Source: CALBPI01 sp045110335 (GTDB lineage Bacteria; Pseudomonadota; Gammaproteobacteria; Steroidobacterales; Woeseiaceae). Taken from it: a DNA stretch of 64,000 bases. The DNA lies in the NCBI GenBank assembly GCA_045110335.1, contig JBGCGB010000007.1, positions 1 to 64,000 on the forward strand, read 5' to 3'. Numbering within the stretch: position 1 is the first letter of the stretch; the number at the start of each line of letters is the position of its first letter. This document shows positions 8,235 to 16,635 of the stretch, piece after piece. A model generated the notes under the pieces. The model had not been told where the DNA came from, made no database searches, and saw nothing but the letters and a program-made list of their open reading frames with translations. A program made the position numbers and the translations under genes.

Positions 8235-8903
8235 TTATTGCCCTACCTTGGCGGTGCGCGCGGATCGCTCCAAGCGACGGCTAATATCAGCGATCCAACG
8301 TCCTACCTGTTTGTCTTCACCCGGTGCCAGTTCCTGGTATCGCTCATAATGCGTCAACGCTTGTTCATGACGTCCCAGATACAGGTCCAGAAGAATGCCG
8401 AAGTTAAAGTGTGCCAAGGCATAGTCAGGCTTTACTGTGACGGCCTTCATATAAGCAGCTTCTGCTGCAGCGAAATCACCCGACTCTCTGTACAAAATGC
8501 CAACTTCGTTCAGTGCCGGCGCAAAATCCTCATGCGCGGCAAGCGTGGACTCGAGCAATCCTTGTGCTTGTTCGGTTAGCGCTAACTTGCGCCATGCAAT
8601 CGCCAGTAAGGTCGATACGGCCGGATATTCGGGATAACTAACGGCGAGTGGCTGAAGAATTTCCGCCGCACCTTCGTAGTCCTCAACCGACATCAACGTT
8701 TGTGCATTGGAATAATCCCTTTGCAACTCTGGAGAGACATCGGTCGCCTCAACACGGGTCTTGGCAGGTGCCGATGACCGTTGCTCTGGCGCGCCGCCGA
8801 CACAGCCGACGATCGCTAACAGCATCGACAAGCCCAGGAATCGCGAAACGGATTGTCTAGTTAAGTAGTGCAAGTGTGCTCTCACTTCGTTCTGCTTTTG
8901 CAT
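8235..8903 (-). CDS. TPR lipoprotein of the ExbB/TPR operon
   Basis: A predicted lipoprotein of up to 222 residues. A hydrophobic stretch ends in the lipobox IVGC (LSMLLAIVGC), followed by tetratricopeptide repeats (DYSNAQTLMSVEDYEGAAEI, ALNEVGILYRESGDFAAAEA, ALAHFNFGILLDLYLGRHEQ). It should be anchored to the outer membrane facing the periplasm. The ATG at 8903 overlaps the upstream gene by 47 bp; GTG 8885 or TTG 8873 would give a more usual signal peptide, so the start is uncertain. By size and type it resembles GltE of the Myxococcus Glt system. Confidence 0.88.
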   Translation of the reverse strand: MQKQNEVRAHLHYLTRQSVSRFLGLSMLLAIVGCVGGAPEQRSSAPAKTRVEATDVSPELQRDYSNAQTLMSVEDYEGAAEILQPLAVSYPEYPAVSTLLAIAWRKLALTEQAQGLLESTLAAHEDFAPALNEVGILYRESGDFAAAEAAYMKAVTVKPDYALAHFNFGILLDLYLGRHEQALTHYERYQELAPGEDKQVGRWIADISRRLERSARTAKVGQ

Positions 8904-11715
8904 ATCGACCGGGCATCAGCGTCGCCAATGCCTCGAAACTTTGTTGTACCCATTCGTCATAGACGCCATCGGCAGCGCGTGCCGCATTCGCCTCAAATAC
9001 TTCAATCGCTTGTTCCTCAAACGGAAAGGCCTGCTCTTCCAGCAAGATGTCGTACTGCTCAAGTGCGTCAGCATCCAAGCCTGCCGGTCGCTCACTGTCC
9101 ATCAAGGAGCGGCTAAACAACTGGTACATCTCGGCAATGCGGAATGTCGATGCAGTCGTGACTTCGGCAACACCATAATCGGCTGCGCGACCATACGCGG
9201 CGAGCGCCTCCTCCATCATTTCCCGTTTTACCGACAAGCTCTGTTTGAGCGGAATCGTCAATTGCCATGCCGCAAACGAATCACGCAAAGGCTCGGTCAG
9301 TTCCAATGTCGCCGTCGCTGCGAGGTAACGGCTGCGATCGGTCCGAGCCGCACCCGCCGAGGCATCGGCGTTGATGATGTCCTGCAGCCAACGCTCTCTT
9401 GCTGCCGGATCTTGCTCAGCAGAAGCAATCTCCGAAAGTCTGAAACGGGCTTCCAAAGTTTGGTCGAAGGCAGCTGGGTAACGTTGAATGATGGAAGCCA
9501 GTGTCGCTTTCTCTTTCTCGAGCAGCGCACCCTTTTGATAAAGCTCCGCCGCCTTCCAAAGGGCCTCTTCTTGTTCAACCGGCGTCATCGCAGGATCGTT
9601 AGCAATCCGTTCAAACTCACCCGCCGCACGCAAACTGTCGCCGGTTTCGAGATAACCTGCAGCCAGGCTTCTTGACACCTGATCCGAAAGTTCGCTGTCT
9701 GGATAACGTTGCCGGAAAGACTCAAGAACCGGTGTCGCGCGTGCCCAGGCACCCATTGAAATCAGTGCCGCCGCTGCATCATATTCTGCGGTTTCACGGA
9801 TCGGCGATTGCGGGACCGCGGTCGCGACGCGCAAGAAATGGCCAACGGCCGCTTCCAGATCGCCGGCATCACGAGACAGTTCGCCTTGCTTGTAAATTGA
9901 CGATGCAATTCGTTCATCGATTTCACCTGCCAACTTCTGATCAACAGGGTCGATGTAACCTTGCAATTGATAATAGGACTGCTCTGCTTGATCGAAACGC
10001 TGCATATCAAAATGCGAATGCGCGATAACGGTCCATGCAGATTTTGTGAGCGCAGGCTCTGGCGGTGTCGGCAAGGAAACAACATTTTCTGCAACCCCGA
10101 TCGCCAAGTCGAAGCGGCCCTGCGCGAACAAATCTTCGGCGGTCGCCGTCAGCACAGCGGCTGCCTCAGGATGCATCGGAAAGCGCTCCGCAAACTTAAG
10201 CGAGCTATCCAGATAACGTTCGTGCCACTCCATCTGCGGCGCCGCCTCCAGAGACTTCTCATGTTCCTGGTAGGCCAACAATGCGGCGTAACCCGCTTCA
10301 GCGGCGGCGTCATGCTGACCGTAGTCGTAAGCCGTACGCTCATATTCTTCGGTCGCTTCGAAGAAGGAATTGCTTTCAAACAGAATCTCAGCCAACAAGA
10401 AATTGGTGCCCGCACTGTCGGGTTGGCCCGGGAAGTAGGCTAGGTATTTGCGATACCAGCGAGCGGCGGCAACATAGTCGTCTTGAACGTTTGCAGCTAA
10501 TCGGGTCGCCTTCACTTCCGCGCTCAGCTCACCAACGACGGGCTCGGGATTCTGTGCGCGCGCATGATAAAACTGCGCCAAATCGGTCAGATTCGTTTTT
10601 AGCGCGGCAACGACATCGGTCAGGGTTTCAGGATCGTTCGTCTGCCAATAGTTTGTATCCATGCCATAACGTTCGACGAAGTCTTCTTTGGCCGCCAGCA
10701 CCCGTGTCGGGAACCCGGCTAGCTTGTAAGACTCAATAACCTGCATTTCCAAATAGGGAGATCGCGGATGCAACGGCTGTCGTTCAACGAACGCAATATA
10801 GGACTTAGCTGCGTCTTCGTAGCGTTCCTTTTCTATATATAGCTGACCGAGACTGGCGTAGATCACATGAGAATAGCCAGGTTCATCACGTTGATCAAAG
10901 TACTCATTGATCGTCTCTGGACCGTCTAAATATGAGAATGTTATCGACAGTACGCGTAGCGTATCTTCAATCAATTCACGCTCGGCGCGCCGTGTTTCCG
11001 GGCTAAATGTCAGCCCACCCAATGGGTCATCACCCACCAGCCGAAGATCAAGCAGCGTGAAGAACGGGTCAAGACTCCGATCATGCTCGCCAGTCTTGAA
11101 TTGGGCCCAACCCAGTTTGTACAGTGATTGAAGGTAGAAATCGCCAGGCTCATCAGCATCGATGAGTACCCGATAAGCCGCTTCCGCTTCAGCGTAGCGG
11201 CGCTTCACAAACAGCATTTCGCCGCGTCGGAACTGTGCTTCGGTGTAATGCACAGTTTCCGGATATTGGGTGACTAATTGATCGAGGGCTTCCAATGCAG
11301 CGTCGAGGTTGCCGGTGCTGCCATGTGCCCGGGCCAATTGATAAAGGACCAAATCGTTTCGCGCATAGTCAGGATAACGATCGAGCAACTGTTGGTACAA
11401 ATCCACAGCACCGCCGTAAGTTGACATCATTACGGACTGCATGTTTTCGCCAAGTTCAGCGGCTTCGCTGGCTTCCAGCTCCAGATCACCCAAGCGACGC
11501 ATTGCTTCAGCGCTTAACTTGGGATCATCGCCGACAAGATCGAGGAACATACGGTAATTCTGTCGCGCAAGCTCACTCGACTCTTCGATCTGTTGTTCTT
11601 CATCGATTTGAACTTCCGTTCGCTCCAATGACTTGATCGTTGTCTTTTCATTAACTTCGCCACTACCAAACGGCCAAAGCCAACTAGCGATCATGATCGT
11701 CGCTAAGGTCTTCAT
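8857..11715 (-). CDS. Large periplasmic TPR repeat protein
   Basis: A 952-residue protein built almost wholly of degenerate tetratricopeptide/Sel1-like helical repeats of the BamD/YbgF kind (for example DLVLYQLARAHGSTGNLDAA, QYPETVHYTEAQFRRGEMLF, DDYVAAARWYRKYLAYFPGQ). A short hydrophobic N-terminus (TLATIMIASWLWPFGSG) may serve as a signal or anchor. No catalytic motif is visible; it is likely a scaffold. The start overlaps the preceding 622-residue TPR gene by ATGA. Similar giant TPR proteins (GltD type) occur in the Agl-Glt clusters of deltaproteobacteria. Confidence 0.88.
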   Translation of the reverse strand: MKTLATIMIASWLWPFGSGEVNEKTTIKSLERTEVQIDEEQQIEESSELARQNYRMFLDLVGDDPKLSAEAMRRLGDLELEASEAAELGENMQSVMMSTYGGAVDLYQQLLDRYPDYARNDLVLYQLARAHGSTGNLDAALEALDQLVTQYPETVHYTEAQFRRGEMLFVKRRYAEAEAAYRVLIDADEPGDFYLQSLYKLGWAQFKTGEHDRSLDPFFTLLDLRLVGDDPLGGLTFSPETRRAERELIEDTLRVLSITFSYLDGPETINEYFDQRDEPGYSHVIYASLGQLYIEKERYEDAAKSYIAFVERQPLHPRSPYLEMQVIESYKLAGFPTRVLAAKEDFVERYGMDTNYWQTNDPETLTDVVAALKTNLTDLAQFYHARAQNPEPVVGELSAEVKATRLAANVQDDYVAAARWYRKYLAYFPGQPDSAGTNFLLAEILFESNSFFEATEEYERTAYDYGQHDAAAEAGYAALLAYQEHEKSLEAAPQMEWHERYLDSSLKFAERFPMHPEAAAVLTATAEDLFAQGRFDLAIGVAENVVSLPTPPEPALTKSAWTVIAHSHFDMQRFDQAEQSYYQLQGYIDPVDQKLAGEIDERIASSIYKQGELSRDAGDLEAAVGHFLRVATAVPQSPIRETAEYDAAAALISMGAWARATPVLESFRQRYPDSELSDQVSRSLAAGYLETGDSLRAAGEFERIANDPAMTPVEQEEALWKAAELYQKGALLEKEKATLASIIQRYPAAFDQTLEARFRLSEIASAEQDPAARERWLQDIINADASAGAARTDRSRYLAATATLELTEPLRDSFAAWQLTIPLKQSLSVKREMMEEALAAYGRAADYGVAEVTTASTFRIAEMYQLFSRSLMDSERPAGLDADALEQYDILLEEQAFPFEEQAIEVFEANAARAADGVYDEWVQQSFEALATLMPGRYAKAERSESTLALLN

Positions 11716-13580
11716 GGCTGCTCTCCGGCGGTCGGTGCCGTTCGTGCCGCCGTGGCACGATCATAGACTGCAGCGAGCGCGAAGCGCGCTTGCACCGTGT
11801 AAGTCTCTAGACGTTTGTACTGCTCCCGCAGTGCTTCTTTCGCCAGACCATGCAAAAAGCCGCGCTGACGCGCTAACGATTGTTCCAACGCCACGAGCTT
11901 CTCGTCAATGCGCGGGCGCAAATTATCAATCCGACTATCAAAATCATTCAGTCTTGCAGGCTCATTGACGCGGGCGTCATCTACTGCGAAACGCGCGCGC
12001 TCTGCAGCGACAATGACGCGACCTACATCATTTAGTGCTTTACGCTGACTCCAAACACGTGCCGGGAAGTCTTTCTCGGCGGACCATTGCAAGACACCGC
12101 GCATTAATTTCAGGCGTGTTCGTGCGTCTTCGATTTCCGGCGTCGAATAGGCAAGTACCGGATGCTGTTCCGCGACCGATAACTCTTCCGCTAATTGTTG
12201 CTCACGCTTGGGCGCAAGCGCCATAACGTCGCGAGACCGCTCGATACGAGCGAGTCGATCCAGCATCGCTGATTGACGTGCTCGCATGTCTTCAATATCA
12301 GCCGCTTCTAAGCTGGCCTCAATACGGGGCAGCCGACGTGCATAGCCCTGTGACCGCGTTGCCAGAATTTCTTCGAAAACGGTTGTCTTTTCTTTCCAGT
12401 TAATCAGGTTTTCGCGCAGCGCCAATGAGTCGCGATAATTCTTGAGCCCTTCCTGAAACTCATGACTGGCCATCAAATGATAGAGATAGCGTCCTTCCGT
12501 GGTATCCGGCATGCGCTCCAATTCCCAATACCAACCGAAGCGACCTTCGGCTTCAGGGTCTGCGAGCAAGCGCTCCAACATACGGCCGGAATCGATATCA
12601 ACAATCGCTGCTTCCAGACGCTTTTGTTCTTCCGAAAAAGACACGATAGCGCTTTCATATTGAGCGGCGGATTGTCGCGTCGCATTCAACTTACCGAGTG
12701 CGTAAGGCACCGCCAGCAATGATTCTTGAACCGCCGGATCTAAGAGATCTCGATCTTGAAGTTCAGTCCACGGCGTGAGTGCCGCCTGAAAGTCGCCGCG
12801 ATCGGAATCTGCCCAACCAACGCCAAGCAGCGCCTTGTTAGAAAATGGGCCATTTAACCGGACGCGCTGCAAGATCGGCCGCGCCCGTTCTGGTTGTTCG
12901 TTTTGTAACCAGGTGTAACCTAACGCGACGTTAGCCTTATCTTTGAGACCGCGCATTTCACTACGCTTGTCGGAAAGACGACCGACACGATCCAGTAGTG
13001 CCGCACCATCAGCAAAATTTCCGGAACGCACCAAAGCGACGCCCAGGTTGTAGCGCGCGTAATCGCGCCAACCCTTCGTACCACGCCAACCATCAAGCAA
13101 TTCAATCGCTTCTGCGAACCGCTCCTGTTGAATCATCACTTGTGCTTGAATCATTCGTCGCTCGGGTTCGAGCTCTTTGGGCAACTCGCCGCCAATCGAG
13201 TTCAGCGCCTGATCTGCCGCTGCCAGATACCCGCGTTGATATCGAATCTTGGCCATAAAAAACCAGGTCCGATCGCGAATTTCCGGTTTAGTGGTCTTAG
13301 CCAATAGCGCATCGAAAATGATGCCAGCCTCTTCGTGCAAACCATAGGACAGCGCAAGTCCACCGCGTAGTAGCTCCGCCTCTTCATCATGATTTTCAAC
13401 CAGATCCTGCTTCTGGGCAGCAGTCAGTCGCACCAATGACTCGAAATAGTCGCCTTTATAAAAGTGAAAAAGTACGTCCCCATAATGAGGGTCACGCACA
13501 ACAACCGGCTCCCCCACTTCAGCGGGAGCGCTGGTTGCGATCAGCAACAAACAGACGGTTAGGAGACGAAAGCGCAACAC
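11712..13580 (-). CDS. Periplasmic TPR/coiled-coil protein
   Basis: A 622-residue secreted protein. A signal peptide (LLTVCLLLIATSAPAEVGEP) leads into TPR-like repeats (residues about 30-300: WFFMAKIRYQRGYLAAADQA, RYNLGVALVRSGNFADGAAL), followed by a largely helical, Arg/Glu-rich region (about 300-600) with coiled-coil character (EQLAEELSVAEQHPVLAYST, LRPRIDEKLVALEQSLARQR). No enzymatic motif seen. It starts 9 bp after the small coiled-coil gene and overlaps the 952-residue TPR gene by 4 bp, so it belongs to the same operon. Confidence 0.87.
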   Translation of the reverse strand: MLRFRLLTVCLLLIATSAPAEVGEPVVVRDPHYGDVLFHFYKGDYFESLVRLTAAQKQDLVENHDEEAELLRGGLALSYGLHEEAGIIFDALLAKTTKPEIRDRTWFFMAKIRYQRGYLAAADQALNSIGGELPKELEPERRMIQAQVMIQQERFAEAIELLDGWRGTKGWRDYARYNLGVALVRSGNFADGAALLDRVGRLSDKRSEMRGLKDKANVALGYTWLQNEQPERARPILQRVRLNGPFSNKALLGVGWADSDRGDFQAALTPWTELQDRDLLDPAVQESLLAVPYALGKLNATRQSAAQYESAIVSFSEEQKRLEAAIVDIDSGRMLERLLADPEAEGRFGWYWELERMPDTTEGRYLYHLMASHEFQEGLKNYRDSLALRENLINWKEKTTVFEEILATRSQGYARRLPRIEASLEAADIEDMRARQSAMLDRLARIERSRDVMALAPKREQQLAEELSVAEQHPVLAYSTPEIEDARTRLKLMRGVLQWSAEKDFPARVWSQRKALNDVGRVIVAAERARFAVDDARVNEPARLNDFDSRIDNLRPRIDEKLVALEQSLARQRGFLHGLAKEALREQYKRLETYTVQARFALAAVYDRATAARTAPTAGEQP

Positions 13581-13589
13581 GGTATCAAG

Positions 13590-14108
13590 TTACTCCCATT
13601 CGGAGATAACAAACTCGGGTTGCAGTTTGCTTTGACGATCTGAAATGCGGAGTTCCATATACTTCGCGCCTAGGCCCTTCTCGATGCGCATTTCTGCACC
13701 ACGTTTGTAGTCACGACCTTGCGGACCTTTACCGGTAAAAAATGCCACGATTTCATGCTCGCCGACTTTCAAGTTGTCGATGTGGATGCGATGAACACCG
13801 CCTCGAATCAGCGCTTCAACTTCGCGCTCTGAGTAGAGGTAGTTGGCCACTTCGCGACCGTTGATTTTGACTTGCACGGCATCCAGCGCGAAGAAATCGC
13901 CGATATCCATCGATACAAACAGTGCGACCTGCGAGTTCGATGGAAACAGCAGTTCTTCCTCCAGGAGGAAAAGCTCGCGGTTCAGGGCCAACACTTCTTT
14001 CTTGAGGTCCTGGACTTCGCTGTCCAATGCACGCGCATCGTCATCGGCGATGACCGACGAGGTCATGACCACGAGAACGATAGCGGTAAGGATCTGGCGG
14101 ATATTCAT
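13590..14108 (-). CDS. Secreted coiled-coil plus beta-domain protein, function unknown
   Basis: A 172-residue protein with a signal peptide (IRQILTAIVLVVMTSSVIADD), a short coiled coil (ALDSEVQDLKKEVLALNREL, residues about 27-50), and a beta-rich domain (ALFVSMDIGDFFALDAVQVK ... GEHEIVAFFTGKGPQGRDYK) that resembles a PEGA-like or immunoglobulin-like sandwich but is not assigned. The coiled coil suggests it oligomerises. It lies 13 bp after the TlpA-like gene and 9 bp before the 622-residue TPR gene. Confidence 0.82.
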   Translation of the reverse strand: MNIRQILTAIVLVVMTSSVIADDDARALDSEVQDLKKEVLALNRELFLLEEELLFPSNSQVALFVSMDIGDFFALDAVQVKINGREVANYLYSEREVEALIRGGVHRIHIDNLKVGEHEIVAFFTGKGPQGRDYKRGAEMRIEKGLGAKYMELRISDRQSKLQPEFVISEWE

Positions 14109-14121
14109 AATCGTTATCCTG

Positions 14122-14643
14122 TTACTCGCGAATCAGCTCGCGAATTTGTTGTACGTAAGTATCTTCGTAGCCAGGCTTGTAGCCATAGTGCACATGCCGC
14201 ACAACGCCCTCGCGGTCGAGAAGAATGGTGACCGGCATCGCACTGACGTCGTACTGCTCACTGACAGACTTGTCACTGTCAAAGACAACGGGAAAACTAA
14301 CCCCCAACGTATCGATCATGTCGATCGCACGTTTTGGATCATCGTCAATGTTTACGCCGAGCAAACTGAAACCGACGCGGCTGTAACGCTCATGCATCTC
14401 ATCCAGTAAAGGCATTTCCTGACGACACGGGCCACACCAGGTCGCCCAGAAATTGATCATCACAACATCGCCGCGCAGGTCGGTTAAGCGGATGTTCTCG
14501 CCAGCGGCATTTTTCAATGCAAAGTCGGGAGCTGGTTGGCCGCTTAGTCCGGTTGACGCGACGGCGCCGACGGTCAAGGCGATGACAAGACTAGCTGCCA
14601 CGCAAAGGCGACGGAAAATGGGTTGGGCTGAACTGTTATTCAT
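14122..14643 (-). CDS. TlpA/ResA-like periplasmic thioredoxin
   Basis: A 173-residue exported thiol-disulfide protein. A signal sequence or anchor (LCVAASLVIALTVGAVAST) precedes an AhpC-TSA/thioredoxin fold with FWATWCGPCRQEMP (Cys70, Cys73) and the cis-Pro segment SAMPVTILLDREG. Such proteins reduce periplasmic disulfides, classically in cytochrome c maturation, but no ccm gene is near. It is the first gene of the ten-gene minus-strand operon, which suggests a role in folding or redox tuning of the TPR/AgmX machine. Confidence 0.9.
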   Translation of the reverse strand: MNNSSAQPIFRRLCVAASLVIALTVGAVASTGLSGQPAPDFALKNAAGENIRLTDLRGDVVMINFWATWCGPCRQEMPLLDEMHERYSRVGFSLLGVNIDDDPKRAIDMIDTLGVSFPVVFDSDKSVSEQYDVSAMPVTILLDREGVVRHVHYGYKPGYEDTYVQQIRELIRE

Positions 14644-14728
14644 GATGACTCCTCGTTACGGGCAGGCGCGGACCTAAATCCGGCCAGCTCGGGTTAACGT
14701 AATACTCGCAGTCATGCCCGCCCGGAGC

Positions 14729-14744
14729 CGTGACCAACGTCACA
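14729..14744. promoter_or_regulatory. CRP/FNR-type operator candidate
   Basis: CGTGACCAACGTCACA fits the dyad GTGA-N6-TCAC of CRP-family binding sites (consensus TGTGA-N6-TCACA). It lies about 86 bp upstream of the tlpA-like start, a position suited to control of the ExbB/TPR operon. Assignment rests on the pattern alone; a related dyad sits at 33315-33328. Confidence 0.35.
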
Positions 14745-14953
14745 CAAAGCGCTTACCACCGTGCCAGATGGCGCACCGAGCGTGCTAAACGAGAAGTAGA
14801 GCAAATAATGTGCCATCGGCGATGGCCCTATTTTTTTCGAGGAATGCTATTGGCGATGATTACCGTCACTGTCTGCACATCACTACGCAGGCGACGCAAG
14901 AATTCTCTATCGCTTGTTTTTGCTTGTGTTTTTGTTGTCGCCGTTAAGCGACG

Positions 14954-14974
14954 CAGTGACCCGATTGGTCACTG
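14954..14974. repeat. Inverted repeat (8-bp arms, 5-base loop)
   Basis: CAGTGACC-cgatt-GGTCACTG is a perfect inverted repeat 24 bp beyond the apbE stop. No T-tract follows on either strand, so an ordinary intrinsic terminator is doubtful; it could be an operator or an mRNA 3' end hairpin. Confidence 0.5.
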
Positions 14975-14997
14975 ACGATAGTTAACTCGGTTATCGA

Positions 14998-16002
14998 CTA
15001 GCCGCCGTCGCTAAAGCCGGTCGAATAATGCATTTGCCGACCGGAATCGATAATAACGGCATCGTAACCATCCATTTTTTCGATCAGCGCCAAGCCATCG
15101 ATAACACCCATCACAAAAACGGATGTGGAAAGAGCATCTGTCGTCATCGCATCTGGCCCGACAATGGTGACGCTTTGAACACCATCCGCGGAGCGGCCTG
15201 TCGACGGTTTGATGATGTGGTGATAGCGCACACCGGCTTCATCAAAGTAACGTTCATAATCGCCCGATGTTGAAACGGCTTCATCCTGCAGAGGTAACCG
15301 CACCGCCATGCCTTTTTCGTTACGGGGATCCTGAATGCCGACAACCCAGGGCTCGCCGCGCCGATCACCCAACAAGCGAGAGTCGCCGCCAGCACTGACA
15401 GAAGCATATTGAATACCCAGGGTTCTCAACACTTCAACGGCACGTTCGACAGCGTAGCCCTTGGCAATCCCACCGAGATTGATGCGAACACCAGGGCGAA
15501 GAAACTTAACCGTTTCAGCGGAAATATTAAGCTCAACGAATCGGTAGTCGATCGTCTCGAGGAGTGACTCAATCGTATCCTGGTCCGGACGCTCGCTTTC
15601 GCGGAAATCATAAAGCTGACCAACGCTGTCGTAGGTGATATCAAAACGGCCATCCGTGATTCGTGACATTTCCAATGCCTTGCGAATGACTGCGAACAGC
15701 TCGCGCCCTGCCGGCACCGGCTGCAAATGCGCTTCGCGATTAATGGCTGATATCTCGCTGTCCTCTTTGTAAGTACTCATCAATCGCTCAATACGATCAA
15801 TCTCGGCCATTGCAGCGCGAACCGCTTTTTGTCCCTTGGCCGGGTCCGGATGCCACAAACGCACGCTAACCCGCGTGCCCATCAACGCCTCCGTGCCGCC
15901 CGTCCATTCCGCCGAAACTGTCATGGGAGCCAGCGAAATCAACGCTAAGCTGACACCAAGTAGCTTAAAAACAGCACGTTGCGTATCCTTAACCCACATC
16001 AT
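14998..16002 (-). CDS. apbE: FAD:protein FMN transferase (ApbE family)
   Basis: A protein of about 334 residues that covalently attaches FMN to Ser/Thr of target flavoproteins in the periplasm. It has a signal peptide when started at ATG 16002 (VFKLLGVSLALISLAPMTVSA), then ALMGTRVSVRLW, the family motif INLGGIAKGYAVERAVEVL, SAGGDSRLLG, and the metal-site segment MTTDALSTSVFVMG. The open frame extends to 16083 but would run into divergent lemA. With ATG 16002, only 19 bp separate it from the lemA start, so at least one promoter must lie inside the opposite gene. No Nqr/Rnf or other obvious FMN acceptor is in the window. Confidence 0.92.
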   Translation of the reverse strand: MMWVKDTQRAVFKLLGVSLALISLAPMTVSAEWTGGTEALMGTRVSVRLWHPDPAKGQKAVRAAMAEIDRIERLMSTYKEDSEISAINREAHLQPVPAGRELFAVIRKALEMSRITDGRFDITYDSVGQLYDFRESERPDQDTIESLLETIDYRFVELNISAETVKFLRPGVRINLGGIAKGYAVERAVEVLRTLGIQYASVSAGGDSRLLGDRRGEPWVVGIQDPRNEKGMAVRLPLQDEAVSTSGDYERYFDEAGVRYHHIIKPSTGRSADGVQSVTIVGPDAMTTDALSTSVFVMGVIDGLALIEKMDGYDAVIIDSGRQMHYSTGFSDGG

Positions 16003-16021
16003 TTGAGTTAGGAGCGCCGTC

Positions 16022-16615
16022 GTGAAGGGATTTTTGATCTTTCTGGGTTTCATAGCAGCCATCGTATTTTTTGTTATCAGCATTTACAACCGACTGGTTA
16101 ACGCCCGAAACCGCGTATCCAACAGTTTTGCTCAAATCGACGTTCAGTTAACTCGCCGATACGACCTGATCCCAAATCTGGTTGAGTCTGTAAAAGGCTT
16201 CATGAGCCACGAGCGAGAAACACTGGAAGCCGTCATTAACGCCCGCAATACCGCGGTCAGTGGATTGAATGCCGCCAAACAGGATCCCTCCAACCCGGCT
16301 GCCATTCAAAACTTGGCCGCTGCAGAAGCATCACTCGGCGGAGCGCTAGGTCGACTGTTTGCATTGTCAGAGGCCTACCCGGACCTCAAGTCTAATCAGA
16401 ACATGCTTTCGCTGCAGGAAGAACTGACGACGACCGAGAACAAGATCGCATTTTCTCGTCAGGCGTTTAACGACGCCGTGTTGGGTTACAACAATCTGCG
16501 GGAAAACTTCCCAAACAACCTCATTGCGGGCCCATTCAACTTTCAGGAAGCGAGTTATCTTGAAATCGAATCCGAAGAGAAGCGGGAACCTGTGGCGGTA
16601 TCGTTTGATAGCTAA
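16022..16615 (+). CDS. lemA: LemA family protein
   Basis: A 197-residue membrane protein: one N-terminal helix (FLIFLGFIAAIVFFVISI) followed by the LemA helical bundle, with the signature YNRLVNARNRVSNSFAQID and LTRRYDLIPNLVESVKG, and an extracytoplasmic or cytoplasmic coiled region. GTG start preceded by TTAGGAG at 16008-16014. LemA proteins often pair with an M48/HtpX-type protease, as here (start 20 bp downstream). Exact role is unknown. Confidence 0.93.
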   Translation: MKGFLIFLGFIAAIVFFVISIYNRLVNARNRVSNSFAQIDVQLTRRYDLIPNLVESVKGFMSHERETLEAVINARNTAVSGLNAAKQDPSNPAAIQNLAAAEASLGGALGRLFALSEAYPDLKSNQNMLSLQEELTTTENKIAFSRQAFNDAVLGYNNLRENFPNNLIAGPFNFQEASYLEIESEEKREPVAVSFDS

Positions 16616-16635
16616 GTTGTAGACCACGTCGACCA

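Larger units (their letters stand above)
14644..14997. other. Gene-free 354-bp region with two inverted repeats
   Basis: This region lies between the tlpA-like start and the apbE stop. A plus-strand frame of 81 codons (14730-14975) looks spurious: its Arg-rich composition is atypical and it matches no family. The region should hold the promoter of the ten-gene operon. Two sequence elements, listed separately, share GTGAC/GTCAC arms. Confidence 0.5.

Noticed and set aside
8941..9675. 244-codon plus-strand frame over the large TPR gene
   Set aside because: Antisense shadow, rich in Arg and Cys, no recognisable domain.
14730..14975. 81-codon frame in the gap before apbE
   Set aside because: Arg-rich, no family match, and overlaps likely regulatory repeats; chance frame more likely.
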